Origin: CAVYUC01 sp963816685
GTDB lineage: Bacteria > Bacteroidota > Bacteroidia > Bacteroidales > Prolixibacteraceae
NCBI GenBank assembly: GCA_963816685.1
Contig: CAWFMB010000028.1
Coordinates: 62,001 to 126,000 of the forward strand
Length of the DNA: 64,000 nucleotides
Reading direction: 5' to 3'
Numbering within the stretch: position 1 is the stretch's first letter; every line of letters starts with the position of its first letter. The notes under the pieces were generated by a model, which was given only the letters and a program-made list of their open reading frames with translations, was not told the origin of the DNA and searched no databases. Below are positions 18,934 to 27,516 of this stretch, one piece after another. The position numbers were made by a program, and so were the translations under genes.

Positions 18934-20107
18934 AATAAAACTGGATACATTGTTTATCAGAACAGAAGATGGATATCTCAGCGGCACTGGTCAGATTGAT
19001 TTTAAATCTGCTTTTTATGAAGGAAAAATTAATCAATCACAAATTAATTTCGATTTTAATAAATTTAATCTGGTTAACCACCCGCAGTTTAATATGCAGG
19101 TAAGTGGCAATGCAAGTCTCGGCGGAGAAGAAGGGAATGTGGTTTACGACGGGGATTTAAAAATTCCGCAGGCCGAAATCTATTTACCCACAGTACTTGG
19201 AATGATGGGAAAAATGAACATTCCTGAAATCCCGAAACCTATCCTTGTGCAGGAAGTGGAAAATATGACAATTTCTATGGATACACTAGATATTCAAACT
19301 TTTGAACCCGTAACACCCGATACTGTCGAATTTAACTATTTCAATAATCTTGAAGGTAACCTGCGTATCCGGATTCCCAAAAACACCTGGATTAAAAATG
19401 AAGACATGCGGATTGAAATTTCAGGTGAACTTGAATTAAGAAAAAGCAGTGAATTTTTTGAATTGTTTGGGACAGTGAGTGTTGTACGTGGTCAATATGA
19501 TTTGTTGGGAAAAACCTTTGTGATTAACGAAGGTTCAATTAATTTTCAGGGAGGAGAAGAAATGCTGCCACAATTAAATATAACTGCTTCTTACACCTTT
19601 CGCAATGCCCAGAAAGCTGAACAGGAACTTACGGTTAATATTTCGGGTACAGCAGAAGAGCCGGAAGTTGATTTTAAACTCGATGGCAGCGCAATCAGCG
19701 AAGGTGATGCTCTTTCGTACATCGTTTTTGGAAGAAGCCTGAATGAATTATCCATGTCGCAGCAGGATAATGTGCAAAGTTCGGGCGGTGGAAGCCTTGC
19801 AGAAAAAGCCGCTGCCTCCGTGTTATCTTCCCAGCTTACCAGCTTTTTAGGCAACAAACTGAATGTGGATTATATTGAAGTAAAAAGTGAGGGTGGATTT
19901 GATAAGGCAACTGTAGTTGTGGGAAAATACATTACAAACGATTTATTTGTAAGTTACGAACAGCGGTTTGGCGAGGTGGATGAAAAAGATATGGCAAAAT
20001 ATGAAGTAAAACTTGAATATGAACTTTTCCGTTTCCTGTTTTTTGAACTGAATAATTCAACAAATGACAGTGGTTTTGATGTTATTGTTAAATTCGATGT
20101 GAAATAA
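18911..20107 (+). CDS. tamB: Translocation/assembly module TamB, C-terminal DUF490 part (frameshifted)
   Basis: About 395 residues carrying the conserved C-terminal TamB/DUF490 domain: the phrases RIRIPKNTWIKNEDMRIEISG, VSVVRGQYDLLGKTFVINEGSINFQG, ALSYIVFGRSL and SYEQRFGEVDEKDMAKYEVKLEYEL are typical. The apparent ATG at 18911 is probably not a real start; translation should arrive from the upstream frame. TamB forms an inner-to-outer membrane bridge and works with the TamA-like barrel encoded just upstream. If the frameshift is real, this domain would not be made unless ribosomes slip at the T run. Confidence 0.85.
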   Translation: MLDFLRDKIKLDTLFIRTEDGYLSGTGQIDFKSAFYEGKINQSQINFDFNKFNLVNHPQFNMQVSGNASLGGEEGNVVYDGDLKIPQAEIYLPTVLGMMGKMNIPEIPKPILVQEVENMTISMDTLDIQTFEPVTPDTVEFNYFNNLEGNLRIRIPKNTWIKNEDMRIEISGELELRKSSEFFELFGTVSVVRGQYDLLGKTFVINEGSINFQGGEEMLPQLNITASYTFRNAQKAEQELTVNISGTAEEPEVDFKLDGSAISEGDALSYIVFGRSLNELSMSQQDNVQSSGGGSLAEKAAASVLSSQLTSFLGNKLNVDYIEVKSEGGFDKATVVVGKYITNDLFVSYEQRFGEVDEKDMAKYEVKLEYELFRFLFFELNNSTNDSGFDVIVKFDVK

Positions 20108-20120
20108 AACGGAGATAATC

Positions 20121-20612
20121 TTAAAAGGTGAACTTAATTCCAAATCCTGGATCAATCCAAAATAGAAAAGCTCCGTTTGTTACCACTTCAACATAGGGTT
20201 TTATTCCCACACTAAAAGCAAAAGGTATTTGTTTTATTTTATATTCAAGGCCGGCAACTCCATCCAATCCAAAACCCATGTCGCCTTTTCCATCGGAATT
20301 TGGATGATTAAACCATGCCGGACCGCTTTTACCATCAAACTCCTCACCATAAACCGACACATGTCCGCCCCAACCATAAAACCAGTTAAAACCACTGGTA
20401 TTAAAGGCATCAACATTTCTCTCCCATAAACCGGTAAAGCTAAAACCATCATTCCAAAAACCTATAATACCTTCAACTGCAGAGTTTTCATTGTTCCATT
20501 TTAAAGTAATTCCGGTGGTCCCTCCTGCCCTGACTCCTATTGCAAAATTATACTGGGCAGAAGTTATTCCGGCTGTAACAATAAATAACAATATCAAAAA
20601 TGTTTTCTTCAT
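20121..20612 (-). CDS. Exported barrel-like protein, paralogue 1
   Basis: A 163-residue protein with a signal peptide (about 1-19, ending SAQ) and a mature part rich in Gly, Phe, Trp and Tyr in alternating strands, ending in Phe (GIKFTF), as in small outer-membrane beta-barrels. It resembles the next gene over its full length (shared FWNDG, WGGHVS/GGHVSIYGE, GPAW, DPGxGI), about half the residues being the same by eye. The pair, separated by 30 bp, is a tandem duplication. Function unknown. Confidence 0.65.
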   Translation of the reverse strand: MKKTFLILLFIVTAGITSAQYNFAIGVRAGGTTGITLKWNNENSAVEGIIGFWNDGFSFTGLWERNVDAFNTSGFNWFYGWGGHVSVYGEEFDGKSGPAWFNHPNSDGKGDMGFGLDGVAGLEYKIKQIPFAFSVGIKPYVEVVTNGAFLFWIDPGFGIKFTF

Positions 20613-20642
20613 AAATTTATGAGAATTAAATTGTCTTACATA

Positions 20643-21140
20643 TTAAAAAACAACTTGTATTCCAATACCAGGATCTATCCAAAACTCAAAACCACCATCG
20701 GTAACAGCTTCAAAATTTGGTTTGACATCTAAACTTACAGTAAATGGTATCCGGGGAATTTTATATTCGAAACCTAAGATCCCATCAATTCCAACTCCCA
20801 AATCCCCGTTTCCATCATCGTTTGATCGCGGATGATGATACCATGCCGGGCCGCCGTAACCCTTAAAGTTTTCTCCGTAAATTGAAACGTGTCCGCCAAC
20901 TCCGTAATACCAGTAAAAATAAGGTTCACCAAAGGCATTTGTCCTTTTTTCCCACAAAGCAGTAATACTTAACCCGTCGTTCCAAAATCCAAGAATTCCC
21001 TCAATGGCTGTGTATTCAAAATTTTTTTGAATTGTAATACCCGAAGTACCACCGGAACGAACACCAACAGCATATTTATATTGTGCTGATGCAATTCCTG
21101 AAAATAGAAGCAGCAGTAAAAAAATTAAAAATTTTTTCAT
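20643..21140 (-). CDS. Exported barrel-like protein, paralogue 2
   Basis: A 165-residue protein with a signal peptide ending at SAQ (about residue 19) and the same pattern as its downstream neighbour: VRSGGTSGITI near the N terminus, GFWNDGLS, GVGGHVSIYGENF, GPAWYHHP, and a C-terminal Phe. It is the promoter-proximal copy. Small outer-membrane barrels of this kind are common in Bacteroidetes, but no substrate or partner can be named. Both copies look intact. Confidence 0.65.
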   Translation of the reverse strand: MKKFLIFLLLLLFSGIASAQYKYAVGVRSGGTSGITIQKNFEYTAIEGILGFWNDGLSITALWEKRTNAFGEPYFYWYYGVGGHVSIYGENFKGYGGPAWYHHPRSNDDGNGDLGVGIDGILGFEYKIPRIPFTVSLDVKPNFEAVTDGGFEFWIDPGIGIQVVF

Positions 21141-21306
21141 TCATTATCATTTTTTAATAACCTATTGAGTCAGTGAACTAATTCAACATAAACAATATTC
21201 GGCAAAGGGTTAATCCAAAAGTATGCCTTTGTCCGGCTCCCTTATGTTAATCAGCTGAAAAAAAGCAATTTACAGGTAGTTAAACTTAATACTGTTATCA
21301 AATAAA

Positions 21307-21336
21307 CCTGGGGATATTAACCTCAATTTGGGGATT
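21307..21336 (+). promoter_or_regulatory. Composite GGGGA motif in gap upstream of PBP1A gene
   Basis: The 338-bp gap 21141-21478 holds no gene. Within it, CTGGGGATATTAACC followed by CTCAATTTGGGGATT (21307-21336) aligns with 3093-3120, where GAGGAATTAAACC is followed by CTCAGATTGGGGATA. The double-box arrangement in two distant gaps suggests a shared regulator or sigma factor. Confidence 0.35.
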
Positions 21337-21454
21337 TCCTCTTCAAACTTATTTATGCATTTTGCATAAAGTCAGACCATTAACAAATGACGCTGTTTTT
21401 TGTTTTGAAAACAGGCGCTGCATATTATTTAGGAATACAATACGTTTATAATTG

Positions 21455-21462
21455 TAATTTTG
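21455..21462 (+). promoter_or_regulatory. Putative Bacteroidetes -7 promoter box (TAATTTTG)
   Basis: TAATTTTG at 21455-21462 matches the Bacteroidetes -7 consensus TAnnTTTG and lies 17 bp before the GTG start of the PBP1A gene. No convincing TTTG -33 box was seen at the usual distance, so this is tentative. Confidence 0.35.
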
Positions 21463-21478
21463 TGCAAAAATTAAGAAA

Positions 21479-23878
21479 GTGGTAAAAAAGAAAACAAATA
21501 CAGGAAAGAGTAAAACAGTTAAACGGAATTCAAATAAGAAAAAGAAAAACAATCGCAGAAGAAAATTCTGGAAGTTTTCGGGATATGCATTTTTAATTTT
21601 GGTGGCATTCGGCGGACTGTTTTTTATACTTGTTTTTTTAGGAATTCTCGGGCCGGTACCTTCCAAACAAAAACTGCATTTGATTAATAATCCGGTAGCA
21701 TCCGAAGTATTTTCTTCTGATGGAAAAATTCTTGGAAGATATTATGTGGAAAACAGGAGCAATGTCAACTTCGATGAAATTTCCCCGAACATTATCAATG
21801 CGCTGATTGCTACTGAAGATGCCCGTTTCTATGAGCATCGTGGTATCGATGAAATTGCCCTTCTCCGGGTACTGGTTAAATCCATTTTGTTGCAAAACAG
21901 CAGTGCCGGCGGAGGAAGTACATTGAGCCAGCAAATTGCAAAAAACCTTTTTCCAAGGGTTGATTACGGCCCGTTATCCGTGCCGGTAAATAAACTCCGT
22001 GAAGCAATAATTGCCTACAGGCTCGAACGCATTTATTCAAAAGAGGAAATTCTTGCTCTTTACCTGAATACTGTTCCTTTCGCTGAAAACATTTACGGAA
22101 TTGAAGTCGCTTCTGAACGTTTCTTTTCCAAACACCCGGCAAAACTGAATGTTGATGAAGCTGCCGTATTGGTGGGAATGCTGAAAGCAAATAATTATTA
22201 CAATCCAAGAACTCATCCCGAAAGAGCAAAAGGCCGGAGAAATGTTGTGATCGATCAGATGGTTAAATATGATTATATTACTGAAAAAGAAGCAGAAAAA
22301 TATAAAGCAGAACCACTTGAAATAAAATACAGGGTTATTTCGTACAACCAGGGCCCGGCACCATATTTCCTCGAATTGCTAAAACCACAATTGCTTGATT
22401 GGTGCGAAACCCACACCAATGATGATGGTAAACCTTATAATTTGTACACCGATGGACTTAAAATCTCAACAACAATCGATTACAACCTGCAGTATTATGC
22501 CCAGTTGTCAGTTAAAGAATACATGAAAAATCTTCAAAATGTTTTTGATAACCATTGGAAAAACAGGGATATATTTAATGAAAATAAGGCGATTTTAAAA
22601 AGTGCACTTCATAACAATGGCGATTTCAGCAGTATAAATGTTACGGATGAGAATTATAAAAAAATCCTGAAGGAATATGAAAAGAATATAAATACAACAT
22701 TATTTACCTGGAATGGATTAAAAGATACAACAATTTCCAGGCTTGATTCACTAAAACATTACCAGAAACTTTTGAATGCAGGTTTTATCGCAATCGATCC
22801 ACATGAAGGAGCGCTAAAAGCCTGGGTGGGGGGTATCGATTTTCGTTTTTTTAAATACGATCATGTTACGGCGCCCCGGCAAACAGGTTCAACCTTTAAA
22901 CCTTTTGTTTATCTGTCAGCCCTTGAAAGTGGTATTGAAGCAGATAAATATTTTACAAATGAACTGAAGGTCTACGAAGAATATGATGACTGGACGCCAC
23001 ATAACTCGCATGAAGAATATGGCGGTTATTACTCGATGAAAGGAGCGCTTGCACAGTCTGTAAATACAGTTTCAGTTGAAGTTTTACTGGAGTCAGGTAT
23101 AAATAACACCATCGAAATTGCAAGAGATTTGGGCATTTCTGCTGATTTACCTCACTTTCCGTCGCTGGCTCTGGGTGTTGCATCTGTTTCTTTAAAAGAG
23201 ATGACAGAAGCCTATGCCGGGATTGTAAACGACGGAGTTCCCGTAAAAACACATTACCTTCTTGAAATTGCCGATAACAAAGGAAATGTTCTTGAAACAT
23301 TCAGTTATCCAACTTCCACCCAACCGGTTGTTTCTCCTGAAAATTGCCGGGCGCTGATTCAAATGTTGCAAGCTGTTGTAAACGGAGGAACGGGAAATGC
23401 AATTCGCACGGTTTACAAGGTACCTGGTGATTTTGCAGGAAAAACAGGAACAACACAAAACAATTCCGACGGCTGGTTTATTGGCCTGACTCCAAATCTG
23501 GTTACCGGCTGCTGGGTAGGCGCCAGCGATCCACGGGTTCATTTTCGTACAACTACATACGGCCAGGGGGCTTATATGGCATTACCAATTGTTGGTAAAT
23601 TTTTCAGTAAAACTTATAACGATCAGAAATACGCATCGCTGAAAAACAGCAGATTCGCACTCCCAGGCCCCGAGTTACTTGCACAGGTTAATGTTCAGGA
23701 ATATCGTGAAGTACTTGATTTGAAAGATCGGTTATTCAACCTGGCAGACATATTTAAGAAGAAAGATAAAAACGATGATTTGGAACAAAAACCTCAGCGC
23801 GAAACAAAATCTGAAACCAAAGAAGAGAAAACCATCTGGGGAAAAATTAAGGGTATTTTCAAGAAAAAAGATAAATAA
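21479..23878 (+). CDS. Bifunctional penicillin-binding protein 1A (transglycosylase/transpeptidase)
   Basis: A 799-residue class A PBP that polymerises and crosslinks peptidoglycan. A basic tail is followed by a membrane anchor (about 35-58). The GT51 domain has EDARFYEHRGID (catalytic Glu about residue 112) and GGGSTLSQQIAKNLFPR. The transpeptidase domain has SxxK in TGSTFKPFVYL (about residues 468-471), SVN in AQSVNTVSVE, and KTG in GKTGTTQNNSDGWF (about 654). The C terminus is a charged Lys/Glu-rich tail. Start is GTG at 21479. Length and motifs are complete. Confidence 0.93.
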   Translation: MVKKKTNTGKSKTVKRNSNKKKKNNRRRKFWKFSGYAFLILVAFGGLFFILVFLGILGPVPSKQKLHLINNPVASEVFSSDGKILGRYYVENRSNVNFDEISPNIINALIATEDARFYEHRGIDEIALLRVLVKSILLQNSSAGGGSTLSQQIAKNLFPRVDYGPLSVPVNKLREAIIAYRLERIYSKEEILALYLNTVPFAENIYGIEVASERFFSKHPAKLNVDEAAVLVGMLKANNYYNPRTHPERAKGRRNVVIDQMVKYDYITEKEAEKYKAEPLEIKYRVISYNQGPAPYFLELLKPQLLDWCETHTNDDGKPYNLYTDGLKISTTIDYNLQYYAQLSVKEYMKNLQNVFDNHWKNRDIFNENKAILKSALHNNGDFSSINVTDENYKKILKEYEKNINTTLFTWNGLKDTTISRLDSLKHYQKLLNAGFIAIDPHEGALKAWVGGIDFRFFKYDHVTAPRQTGSTFKPFVYLSALESGIEADKYFTNELKVYEEYDDWTPHNSHEEYGGYYSMKGALAQSVNTVSVEVLLESGINNTIEIARDLGISADLPHFPSLALGVASVSLKEMTEAYAGIVNDGVPVKTHYLLEIADNKGNVLETFSYPTSTQPVVSPENCRALIQMLQAVVNGGTGNAIRTVYKVPGDFAGKTGTTQNNSDGWFIGLTPNLVTGCWVGASDPRVHFRTTTYGQGAYMALPIVGKFFSKTYNDQKYASLKNSRFALPGPELLAQVNVQEYREVLDLKDRLFNLADIFKKKDKNDDLEQKPQRETKSETKEEKTIWGKIKGIFKKKDK

Positions 23879-24435
23879 AAATCAACCGGCCGGAGTTCTG
23901 ATGTATTTCTTCTTTACTGAAACTTGTTTTTGAGTAGTTCAACTTCATTGTAATTCCAGTGCCACATTTAAACAAGCTGTACAAACTTCCCATGTAAAAA
24001 CCTTTCATGAATGAGCAAAACGAACATCCAGTACATGCTGTTAAAGGTTTGCAGTGCCGTTTAAATAACAAGAGGATGGAATGACTTATATTTCCCTTAC
24101 GAAAGTCCGCCACGGGGGCTGATATTTGTCCGGTTTGCCAAGGAACCGGAATTTTCATTGCAAAGTTTCTGTAAACTTCAGGATCAGGTAACCGGAAGCA
24201 AAACTCTGTCTCCTGAAATGTGAACTACATCAGGTTTATCCTATAATTCTGGTTTGCAAAACTACCCATCAGGATGGTGTGTTGGAACTAACCATCCCTA
24301 TACCAAAGACGGATTAAATTCGATAATAATTGAATTTAATCCGTCTTTGGTATGGTTATGCTATGGAGATAATAATATATTAATTTGTGATTTTAGACAG
24401 AGAATTAAATGGATTTCAAATTAAAATAGTTAAGA
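23879..24435. other. Intergenic region with relic short ORF and long palindrome
   Basis: No intact gene is supported in this 557-bp gap. From ATG 24007 a frame runs 25 codons (MNEQNEHPVHAVKGLQCRL...) to a TGA at 24082. It then stays open 29 more codons to TAA at 24172, including the zinc-knuckle-like motif CPVCQGTG. This could be a small CxxC protein with a nonsense change, or chance. The region also contains the inverted repeat listed separately at 24301-24352. Confidence 0.3.
24301..24352. repeat. 52-bp perfect inverted repeat (21-bp arms, 10-bp loop)
   Basis: TACCAAAGACGGATTAAATTC (arm 24301-24321) is exactly repeated in reverse complement at 24332-24352, with the loop GATAATAATT. The arms are not GC-rich and no T-run follows, so it is unlike a standard terminator. 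It lies about 80 bp from the end of the DsbA-like gene. It could be a miniature mobile-element relic, a protein-binding palindrome, or an mRNA-stabilising hairpin. Confidence 0.75.
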
Positions 24436-25119
24436 TTATTTCACCGCTTTCTTATTCGACTTGTTTTGAAAATCGAAAAATATTTCCTCCAGCAAGTTGT
24501 ACGGCCGGTATCCTAAAATAACTATCCCATTTCCTGTTTCGTTTTTTAGGATGATACCAGGCAGCCGGGTTATCCCGTTTTTTTCTTTTAAAAGCAAATC
24601 ATTTCGAAAATCTTCAATTCCGTTCCCATTTCGAAAATCTTCCCTAAAAAGTTCGCTATCAAAGTTACTTTCATTCAGTGAAAATTCTTCAGCCAATGAA
24701 AAAATAATTCTGCTTTTTGAAATATCCTGTCCCTGCAGCATAACAGCCTCTTTCATTTTCTTCTGGAAAGCATAGCCAATACTTTCAGATTGTCGTTGTG
24801 CGCATTTCACAGCAATACAGGCAGGATATGAAGAAACGGGCGGATTTTCATGCCAGATTTCGGTATTAACTTTCATTCCGGTGGTTTTCGAAACGTGAAG
24901 CCAGAGCGGCCCCATTTGTGCCGCCCGGCTGATATCATTTAATGGATCGTTATATGATTTCCAATCCGGAATTAACCCTCCCATAAAATACCTGAAATCA
25001 ACAAAATCAGAATGTTTCTGAAGCAATTTGTCCAAATGCGGCTCAAAAGCCCAACTCCAGCAACATAAGGGATCGGTATAATATTCAATAGTAATTCTGT
25101 TGCTTTCTTTGTTTTGCAT
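24436..25119 (-). CDS. DsbA-family thioredoxin-fold protein (FrnE/YjbH-like)
   Basis: A 227-residue protein. The N-terminal strand and motif IEYYTDPLCCWSWAFEP match the DsbA-like family with an adjacent Cys-Cys in place of CxxC, as in YjbH/FrnE-like proteins. The cis-Pro loop is probably ITRLPGIIL. Without a CxxC pair it is more likely an adaptor, chaperone or glutathione-type enzyme than an oxidase. No signal peptide is seen, so it is cytoplasmic. Its start lies 35 bp inside the 3' end of the manganese catalase gene, implying cotranscription and a link to oxidative stress. Confidence 0.78.
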   Translation of the reverse strand: MQNKESNRITIEYYTDPLCCWSWAFEPHLDKLLQKHSDFVDFRYFMGGLIPDWKSYNDPLNDISRAAQMGPLWLHVSKTTGMKVNTEIWHENPPVSSYPACIAVKCAQRQSESIGYAFQKKMKEAVMLQGQDISKSRIIFSLAEEFSLNESNFDSELFREDFRNGNGIEDFRNDLLLKEKNGITRLPGIILKNETGNGIVILGYRPYNLLEEIFFDFQNKSNKKAVK

Positions 25120-26068
25120 CGACTGGTTTTATTAAGTTGTCGTAACCGTTCCATTGGTTTTCACCTTCAGGAACTGCCTTTTTAATTGCTGCAACTTTTT
25201 CTTTGGCCAGTTTTACTGATTTCTCTTTTGCGCTTTCAGGCGTGCGTTCAGAACCTTTAACCTTTTCATCCAGTAAACCATTCGTTTTCAAAACATGCGA
25301 AACGGGATCTTCAATGTATTCCCAACTTTCTCCCAAACCCGGAGATTTTCCTTCATTCCATGGTCCTTTTGCTGAAGTTCCATTTGACATGTTAAAATAT
25401 TTGTTGCTGTACCGTGGATCACTTTGAAGAATTCCGGGCGGAAAATTATCTTTTATGTTATCCAGAGCTGCCTCAAACATTTGAAAATGGGCAACCTCCC
25501 TGGTCATTAAAAACATCAGGGTTTCTTTTACATATGGATCATCAGTGAGATGCATTAAATATTCATACACAATCTTGGCTCGCGATTCAGCCGCAATATT
25601 CGATCGTAAATCAACAGTTAACTCCCCGTTTGCAGTTACATAAGTTCCACTCCAGGGGTTTCCATTTGCATCAGTAAGCATAGGGCTGCCTCCGCTTTCA
25701 TTAAAAAACTGCGGGTTGGTCATGGCATTGTGAATCATTTGTTCTTTACCGGATTTACCGTCAAGCAACTGCATGATTTCGGCTTCGTCTGCTGCGTTTT
25801 TCAACTTTCCGTTCACTCCGTTCAACAACATCTGAATTGTTGCACCAACAATTTCAAGGTGACTGAATTCTTCCGTTGCAATATCCATTAAAAGATCATA
25901 TTCTTTGGGATGAGGCTGTTTTGCAGCAAACGCCTGCACAAAATATTGCATGGCCGCTTTTAATTCTCCATTTGGCCCACCAAACTGATCAAGAAGCAAA
26001 TTGGCAAAACGAATGTCGGGTTTTGATACCCGCGCATTAAATTGTAATTCTTTTACATGATAAAACAT
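25085..26068 (-). CDS. Manganese (non-haem) catalase
   Basis: A 327-residue enzyme that disproportionates H2O2 at a dimanganese centre. The start was set at ATG 26068 because MFYHVKELQFNARVSKPD is the conserved N terminus; upstream in-frame codons are not family-like. Metal-ligand segments are GGPNGELKAAMQY (Glu35), TEEFSHLEI (Glu and His about 67 and 70), the helix AESRAKIVYEYL and REVAHFQMFEAAL. The C-terminal part includes the usual Gly-rich loop (NMSNGTSAKGPWNEG). The downstream DsbA-like gene overlaps its 3' end. Confidence 0.93.
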   Translation of the reverse strand: MFYHVKELQFNARVSKPDIRFANLLLDQFGGPNGELKAAMQYFVQAFAAKQPHPKEYDLLMDIATEEFSHLEIVGATIQMLLNGVNGKLKNAADEAEIMQLLDGKSGKEQMIHNAMTNPQFFNESGGSPMLTDANGNPWSGTYVTANGELTVDLRSNIAAESRAKIVYEYLMHLTDDPYVKETLMFLMTREVAHFQMFEAALDNIKDNFPPGILQSDPRYSNKYFNMSNGTSAKGPWNEGKSPGLGESWEYIEDPVSHVLKTNGLLDEKVKGSERTPESAKEKSVKLAKEKVAAIKKAVPEGENQWNGYDNLIKPVDAKQRKQQNYY

Positions 26069-26403
26069 AGCAATTAAATTTTGAGTTAATAATTGTGTGT
26101 CAAAATTTATCGGTGCCAAATTTTGAACCAACAACTTATGCCTCTTATATTCAACTATCTATTTTTTAAAATGTGTCAAAATTACCTAAACATGGGTACA
26201 AAGAAGGGAGAATTTTCCACACCGGAAACAAGGTCAAATTATGCGGATGTAATTCCAAACAGGATAATGCAGGTTGTTATTAAATACAATCCTCAGGTAT
26301 TCCTTCTTATAAAAAAGCCAGCTAAAAGAAACTGTTTATGGTCTGCCCACCCGCTTCAAATAATCAGTGTGAACTGCTAACTTCGTCAAATTACAAACAT
26401 ACA
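26069..26403. other. Intergenic region upstream of manganese catalase
   Basis: A 335-bp stretch between the catalase start and the tRNA terminator. Open frames here are short, lack family similarity and overlap the probable catalase promoter. No repeat or hairpin of note was seen. Confidence 0.4.
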
Positions 26404-26435
26404 TAAAAACAAAAACCAACCTTTTCTGGTTGGTT
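26404..26435 (-). terminator. Rho-independent terminator of tRNA-Pro gene
   Basis: AACCAACC (26414-26421) and GGTTGGTT (26428-26435) form a perfect 8-bp stem with a 6-bp loop. Read on the minus strand the hairpin is followed by a T-rich run (complement of 26404-26415), exactly after the tRNA 3' end. Confidence 0.85.
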
Positions 26436-26437
26436 CC

Positions 26438-26514
26438 TGGTCGGGGTAGCCGGATTTGAACCGACGACCTCGTCGTCCCGAACGACGCGCGCTACCGGGC
26501 TGCGCTACACCCCG
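26438..26514 (-). tRNA. tRNA-Pro (anticodon CGG)
   Basis: The minus strand folds into a full cloverleaf. Acceptor strand CGGGGTG pairs with TACCCCG, followed by discriminator A and an encoded CCA (26438-26440). The D arm has AGCGCAGCCCGGTAGCGC. The anticodon stem CGTCG/CGACG encloses the 7-nt loop TTCGGGA with anticodon CGG, and the T arm has the GGTTCAAATCC loop. A terminator follows. The decoded codon is CCG. Confidence 0.95.
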
Positions 26515-26686
26515 TTATTTTATTTGCGCTGCAAATTTAATCTTTTTTAGAAAAACTTTAACTTTTCAGGGATAAAAAGGAAAATTTTATTCACCAACTG
26601 ATTTATCAATTATCTGACAATTCAACCCTTTAAGCTTTAAAAACAATTGAATACCATTTGAAAGCGAGTTTAAAATTCATTTGCAA

Positions 26687-26896
26687 TTAAAATCCTTCAG
26701 ATTTTTTATAACATTTAATAATGCAAAAGACCGAAGTTATTATTCCGGTAATTGCAAAAGCAATTAATGCCAAATAAAATAAATCAACGGATAACCCTGC
26801 CACTGCTGCAAGAAAACCAAATAACAACGTAATAAAAAATCCAAGAATTCCCCAAACACTTGCATGGAAACATGTAATATAAAACAGTCTTTTCAT
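26687..26896 (-). CDS. Small two-helix membrane protein, function unknown
   Basis: A 69-residue protein with two hydrophobic segments, about residues 10-34 and 38-60, and a basic C terminus (KCYKKSEGF). No family motif was recognised. It stands alone, about 170 bp upstream of the tRNA in its own direction. The hydrophobic pattern with basic ends supports a real membrane protein. Confidence 0.5.
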   Translation of the reverse strand: MKRLFYITCFHASVWGILGFFITLLFGFLAAVAGLSVDLFYLALIAFAITGIITSVFCIIKCYKKSEGF

Positions 26897-27516
26897 TTAC
26901 TAGTTTTTATACAAAATTAAGGTATTTATTTAACTTTAGTGCATTAATAAATGTTATTTATTTGATAATACAATTGAATTACACAGATTGATTCAGCTAT
27001 AAAATTCCACATGAATAAATAGCATAAGTAAGATAACAATAAAAAAGAGAACGCCATTTGACATTAAAATCAAACGGATAAATTTCAAAAAGCAGGAATT
27101 ACTGATGCAACAGAACTAAATCCAATATCCTATTCATTAACACAATTTAAAATGAATTAGTTGTTGATTTAAAGCGTACTAAATCTTAAAACAGGTAGTC
27201 AAAGCATGAGCTTAAAATATTTTGGACCTGAACATAAAAGAAGATTTCAAGGAAGATAAAGAGTAATAATTTTTAAAAACCAAATATTTAAATACAACAA
27301 ATATTCAATTTAAATTCATTTAAACTGGCATTTTTAAATGATATGTATTAAATTTATATTTTAAACTTTAGTGTATAAAATAATGATAATATTAAAACAG
27401 TTTGTAAATTAAAAATGTCCGGTAATTTTAATTGCTTAATGCTCGCCGGCAAATAATTTCCTGTAAAGAAAGGAAGTGTTAAAAGCACAGGATGTAAAAC
27501 TTTAAAATTAAAAAAG
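26897..27516. other. AT-rich gene-free region
   Basis: A 620-bp, very AT-rich stretch between two divergent small genes. All frames are broken by frequent stops. I saw no convincing gene, hairpin or tandem repeat. It may hold promoters for both neighbours or decayed sequence. Confidence 0.4.

Noticed and set aside
18915..18940. Programmed +1 frameshift in tamB
   Set aside because: TamB is not known to use programmed shifting, no stimulatory signal is visible, and several other genes here show similar one-base shifts, pointing to sequence error or decay.
24082..24084. Possible selenocysteine at the TGA in the short CPVCQGTG frame
   Set aside because: No SECIS-like hairpin directly follows, the flanking residues are not a known selenoprotein family, and decay or chance is simpler.
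23859..24158. Minus-strand open frame of about 99 codons between PBP1A and the DsbA-like gene
   Set aside because: It overlaps the PBP1A 3' end, has no recognisable domain, and lies over a region whose plus strand shows relic coding character instead.
26093..26380. Plus-strand open frame of 95 codons upstream of the catalase gene
   Set aside because: It covers the expected catalase promoter, has no family similarity or start context, and its composition looks random.
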